Positions 14,664-17,822 of a DNA stretch of 17,822 nt are shown here, one piece after another (within the stretch, counting starts at the first letter, position 1; every line of letters starts with the position of its first letter). The notes beneath the pieces are model-generated. The model did no database searches and was not told where the DNA came from. It was given only the letters and a program-made list of their open reading frames with translations. Source of the stretch: Alphaproteobacteria bacterium (GTDB lineage: Bacteria; Pseudomonadota; Alphaproteobacteria; UBA8366). A program made the position numbers and the translations under genes. The DNA lies in NCBI GenBank assembly GCA_029861675.1, contig JAOTYV010000068.1, forward strand, positions 1 through 17,822, written 5' to 3'.

Positions 14664-17600
14664 GCGCCGTCCCCGCCATCATGATCGGCGCCATGGCTCG
14701 CCCATTCGCGAATTCGCGCAAGATGGGCGTAGTCGTTGAACCGCGGCTCGTGCCGGGAATCAGGCACCGCGTGATAGGGCGTCCGCGCATCGTCGAAGGC
14801 GGCAATCAGGCTGCGCAGCCCCGCCAGCGCCGTCGCCGCCAGCGCCGCCGGGTCATCCTTGACCGGGTATTCCTGCGCCGGCGGCACACCGCCCGAAAGC
14901 CGCCAATGCTCGAGCCCGGTCACCGCCGCCGCCGGCACGTCCGCGAAGCCGCCCTGATCCGCGATGGCTGCTTCGAGCGGCAACTGCGGCGCCCAGCCTT
15001 CGCGAATGTCCCTGTCGCTCGGCGGCGCGCCGGTCTTGTAGTCGATAATCACCAATCCGCCGGCGGAGTCCCGATCGATACGGTCGGCCACCGCCGTCAA
15101 TTCGAAGGGACCCGCCGGTCCGTCGAGAAGCAGCGCGCCGCGCACTTCGGTCTCGGTCCCCGCAATCGCGGCCCGGGTCTCGGCTTCGCGGTCCACAAAC
15201 CAGCGGGCGATGCGCATGAAGCGCGGCCACCAAAACGCATAGACCGAGGGCCATGCGAGATAAGGCCCGAACGCCTCCCGGCCCACCGCCAGCAGCCGGT
15301 CATAGGGGTCGCCGCCGGCCGCATCCCCCTGTTTGCTCAGATAGCGGTCGAGCGCCGCATGGATGATGGTGCCCCGATCGGCCGCGCCCGGGTCCGCCTC
15401 CAGCGGGTCTAGCGGCCGCAGCCGAAGGATATGGCGGGCGTAGATGCCATAGGGATCGCGCCGCCAGGTTTCGATCTGAGTCACGGACAGCCGGCGCGGA
15501 CGGGCGGAAACAGGCGGCCTCGGCATCGGGGGCTTGAGCGGCCGGTGGCCGTCGACTTTCAGCAGACCGCGCTGCAGGGCGCGCCAATGGGTGTCCGGCT
15601 CGAGCCGGTCGCCCAGTTCCGCGCCGTCGAGAACCGCCTTGAGCCGCAGCAGCCAGCGGGACGGCACCGTCGGCGTTCCTTCCATCTTCTGCGAGCGCGT
15701 CAGCACGACCCGCGGCGCGCACAGCAACTGCGTAAAATCGTGCGCCGACAATCCGATCCGGCGTTCCGGTAAGGGCAGGCCGAAGAGATCGCGCATCGGC
15801 CGGTTCATCCACGGATCCGGCCGCGGCTCGCCGGGCCAGACGCCTTCATTGAGACCGCCGAGCACGATCAGATCGGCATGCTGAAGCCGTGCCTCGAGCG
15901 GTCCCCAAATATGGAGGCGCGGGTGGCGGCTATGGCGGGGCCGCACCGTTCGGCCCTCCATCAGCGCGTCCAGCATGTCGGGATAGCTGCCGGGCGGAAT
16001 ATCCGGCAACGCGACCGCCGCGTCGCGAAGCTCCAGAATAAATTCGGCCAGCGCCTCTCCCGCCTCGCCGCTCCATAGACGCGCCGCGCCGTCCTCCGCG
16101 TCGCTGCGGGCCAACCGCTCCGCCGCCGCCACATGCCCATCCACCAGCTCGGACAGCGAGACATCATCCCGCGCCAGCAGGTCCCCGAGCGCCGCAAAAT
16201 TTTCCTCCAGGTTTTCCAGAAATGTCGCGATTTCGGCTTTCTCGGCCGGCGGCGGCGCCTCGTGGCCGTCGACCGCATCCAACGCGGCGCGCAGCTCGGC
16301 AATCCCCGGCGCCGGCCGTGGCCCCCGCAACACCCAGCGCTCCAGCAGGCGCGCCCGGCGGCGCAGCACTCCTGGCGCGCCGCCGCCCATCGCAAGCGGA
16401 TGCTTGCAGACGGCCAGCAGGGCTACCGGCGCGAATCCTTCGACCACCATCCGGGCGACCAGACGGAGGAACACGCCGGGCGCGGTTTCGCCCAAGGACT
16501 GGCCGGCGGAGTCGTCGATCTCGATATGCCATCGGCGCAGCGCGACCACGACACGCCGGGCAAGCCGTCGATCGGGCGTCACCAGGGCGGCAGTGCGGCC
16601 CGGCGTCTCGAGCGTCCGCCGGAGCATCAGGGCGATAACCTCCGCTTCTTCTTTTTCGCCCGGACAGTCTATCCGTTCGAAACCGTCGAGCGCCGCCGCC
16701 GGAACTTGATGCAAATCTCGCCAGGCATCGGTGGTTTCGGCCGGCCGCAACGCCTCGCTCGCCAGCGCGGCACGGGCAATCGATCGTGGCGTCGGCGTGA
16801 CCGTTGACGGCCAATCCCGCACGTCGTCGCGCGACAGACCCAACCGGCCGAGCAACCGGTGCAGGCCGAATTGCGGGTGCGTCTGATCCTCCGCCGCCGC
16901 GTCCCAGGCCCGCGCGTCCATGTCCCGGTCGAGCCCGGGCAGCACGACGGCCCCCCGGGGCAACCCCGCGACGACGCCGAGCAAATCGGCGGTGGCGGGA
17001 ACGCTGCCGGTGGAGCCCGCCGCGATAATTGGCCCCGGCGGCGGCGCCGCGGTCCACCGGCGGACCACCGAATCGATCAACCGGTTGCGGCGCTCCGCCG
17101 GATCGAGTGCGCCTTCGGCGGCAAGCAGGCGCGGCCACTGGGCGGTAGCGATCTTCAGGAATTCGACGGTCCGCTCCCAATGATGGGCGTATTCGCGCGG
17201 CGCCAGCGCGTCGAGCCGGTCGAAGTCGAGCCGTTCGATCTGCACCTGATCGATCAACCGCGCCAATTCCTGCGCCAGCCGCACCGCATGATCATCGGTG
17301 ATGCGGCCGAGTTCCTCGCCGCCGGTCGCCCGGTCCCAGGCCAGGATCAACTGCGCCATGAGCAGCAGCCGGCGCGACTCGGAAATCGCCGGCGGCAGCG
17401 CCAACTCCTCATATCCGGGTGTCTCGCCGATCGCCGCATCCTCGGGCTCGACATCGCCGATCGGCCGCATCCGCGGCAACAACAGGGCCAGGCCGTCCGA
17501 TTGCCGGAGGAAGGCGTCGCGTAAGGCGCGGCAGGCGCGCCGGGTCGGCAGCAGGATCGTGGTGTCGGCGAGCCGCAGCGGATCGTCGCCCGCATCGGCC

Positions 17601-17674
17601 AGCACGCCCGCCGCCAGCGAATCGACGAAGGAGGCGCCCGACGGAATCGAGAAGACGCCGACCGGCCCGGTCAT
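14660..17674 (-). CDS. addB: Double-strand break repair protein AddB (alphaproteobacterial type)
   Basis: Partner of AddA: a non-translocating helicase-like scaffold with a second RecB-type nuclease, which in AddAB cuts the other DNA strand and helps Chi recognition. I place the start at ATG 17674 (MTGPVGVFSIPSGASF, 1004 residues) because it forms ATGA with the upstream gene's stop; an open frame to 17749 runs through that gene. Visible segments are LPTRRACRALRDAF near residue 42, GPLEARLQHADLIVLGGLNEGVWP, RRLSVTQIETWRRDPYGIYARHIL, RGTIIHAALDRY (H772), and the nuclease motif ADRID...VIIDYKTG (D878, K880). The N-terminus lacks a GKT Walker A, and no cysteines flank the nuclease, unlike Gram-positive AddB with its Fe-S cluster. 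Its end overlaps addA. Confidence 0.95.
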   Translation of the reverse strand: MTGPVGVFSIPSGASFVDSLAAGVLADAGDDPLRLADTTILLPTRRACRALRDAFLRQSDGLALLLPRMRPIGDVEPEDAAIGETPGYEELALPPAISESRRLLLMAQLILAWDRATGGEELGRITDDHAVRLAQELARLIDQVQIERLDFDRLDALAPREYAHHWERTVEFLKIATAQWPRLLAAEGALDPAERRNRLIDSVVRRWTAAPPPGPIIAAGSTGSVPATADLLGVVAGLPRGAVVLPGLDRDMDARAWDAAAEDQTHPQFGLHRLLGRLGLSRDDVRDWPSTVTPTPRSIARAALASEALRPAETTDAWRDLHQVPAAALDGFERIDCPGEKEEAEVIALMLRRTLETPGRTAALVTPDRRLARRVVVALRRWHIEIDDSAGQSLGETAPGVFLRLVARMVVEGFAPVALLAVCKHPLAMGGGAPGVLRRRARLLERWVLRGPRPAPGIAELRAALDAVDGHEAPPPAEKAEIATFLENLEENFAALGDLLARDDVSLSELVDGHVAAAERLARSDAEDGAARLWSGEAGEALAEFILELRDAAVALPDIPPGSYPDMLDALMEGRTVRPRHSRHPRLHIWGPLEARLQHADLIVLGGLNEGVWPGEPRPDPWMNRPMRDLFGLPLPERRIGLSAHDFTQLLCAPRVVLTRSQKMEGTPTVPSRWLLRLKAVLDGAELGDRLEPDTHWRALQRGLLKVDGHRPLKPPMPRPPVSARPRRLSVTQIETWRRDPYGIYARHILRLRPLDPLEADPGAADRGTIIHAALDRYLSKQGDAAGGDPYDRLLAVGREAFGPYLAWPSVYAFWWPRFMRIARWFVDREAETRAAIAGTETEVRGALLLDGPAGPFELTAVADRIDRDSAGGLVIIDYKTGAPPSDRDIREGWAPQLPLEAAIADQGGFADVPAAAVTGLEHWRLSGGVPPAQEYPVKDDPAALAATALAGLRSLIAAFDDARTPYHAVPDSRHEPRFNDYAHLARIREWASHGADHDGGDGA

Positions 17675-17822
17675 CGTCCGGCGCCGTGTCCGGCCGCCAG
17701 CGCTTGCTCGGTGCGGACCAAATCTTCCGGCGTGCCGACGTGATACCATTCGCCGTCATGGGGCAATCCGTGCAGCCGCCCTTCCGCCTGCGCCTGATCG
17801 AACAGCACGTTCAACGAGAACG
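17671..17822 (-). CDS. Sugar-1-phosphate nucleotidyltransferase, C-terminal fragment
   Basis: Only the last 49 residues and the TGA stop are in the window. They read FSLNVLFDQAQAEGRLHGL, then HDGEWYHVGTPEDLVRTEQAL, the typical end of NTP-transferase-fold enzymes such as mannose-1-phosphate guanylyltransferase-like proteins and MurU (N-acetylmuramate-1-phosphate uridylyltransferase, cell-wall recycling). The WxHVGTPE motif is the best diagnostic. Its stop overlaps the addB start (ATGA), so it belongs to the addB-addA operon. In alphaproteobacteria a MurU-like nucleotidyltransferase commonly sits beside addB, which favours that role, but substrate specificity cannot be judged from the fragment. 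Confidence 0.8.
   Translation of the reverse strand, partial: FSLNVLFDQAQAEGRLHGLPHDGEWYHVGTPEDLVRTEQALAAGHGAGR

Noticed and set aside
13684..14805. 373-codon minus-strand and 293-codon plus-strand (13803-14684) open frames
   Set aside because: Both are shadows of addA; the addA frame carries all helicase motifs and the others are low-complexity Arg/Gly/Ala.
16164..17180. 338-codon minus-strand open frame
   Set aside because: A shadow of addB in another frame with Arg/Ala/Gly-rich content and no motif.
17675..17749. 25-codon upstream extension of addB
   Set aside because: It overlaps the nucleotidyltransferase end, is arginine-rich, and ATG 17674 gives both the family N-terminus and an ATGA junction.

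Overview
The window is a conserved housekeeping stretch from an alphaproteobacterial chromosome. GC is high and coding is dense, with repeated 4-nt ATGA start/stop overlaps. The gene content (cmk-rpsA-ihfB-lapA, then pyrF-trpF-trpB-trpA-accD-folC, facing an addB-addA-trxA block) and the alphaproteobacterial form of AddA/AddB point to a Rhodospirillales-like alphaproteobacterium. The exact order is inference from gene content, not from a database search. I see no phage, plasmid, insertion sequence, CRISPR array, rRNA or tRNA.

Layout on the plus strand: the 3' part of cmk (CMP kinase); rpsA (ribosomal protein S1 with a long charged tail); a 267-bp gene-free region rich in hairpins and palindromes; ihfB (IHF beta subunit); lapA-like small membrane protein; an AGE-family sugar epimerase/isomerase; then a tightly packed run of pyrF, trpF, trpB, trpA, accD and folC. 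Within that run pyrF/trpF, trpB/trpA and trpA/accD overlap by 4 nt and accD/folC by about 38 nt. The run joins pyrimidine synthesis, three late steps of tryptophan synthesis, fatty-acid initiation and folate metabolism. The other trp genes must lie elsewhere.

Layout on the minus strand, converging on folC: the 3' end of a sugar-1-phosphate nucleotidyltransferase, addB and addA (the two subunits of the AddAB helicase-nuclease), then trxA (thioredoxin). The first three overlap by ATGA. trxA appears to have its own promoter, whose -10 box begins with the addA stop codon, and its own intrinsic terminator in the gap with folC.

No new protein system is visible. The less ordinary content is in the non-coding DNA: the ihfB upstream region (AT-rich inverted repeats, an 18-bp perfect palindrome, a TATAAC box, a 10-bp direct repeat), a leader with two mutually exclusive hairpins just before pyrF, and a smaller structured gap between trpF and trpB. 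Among the proteins, the RpsA C-terminal tail, the AGE-family gene in a biosynthetic run, and the missing Walker A and Fe-S cysteines in AddB deserve a note.
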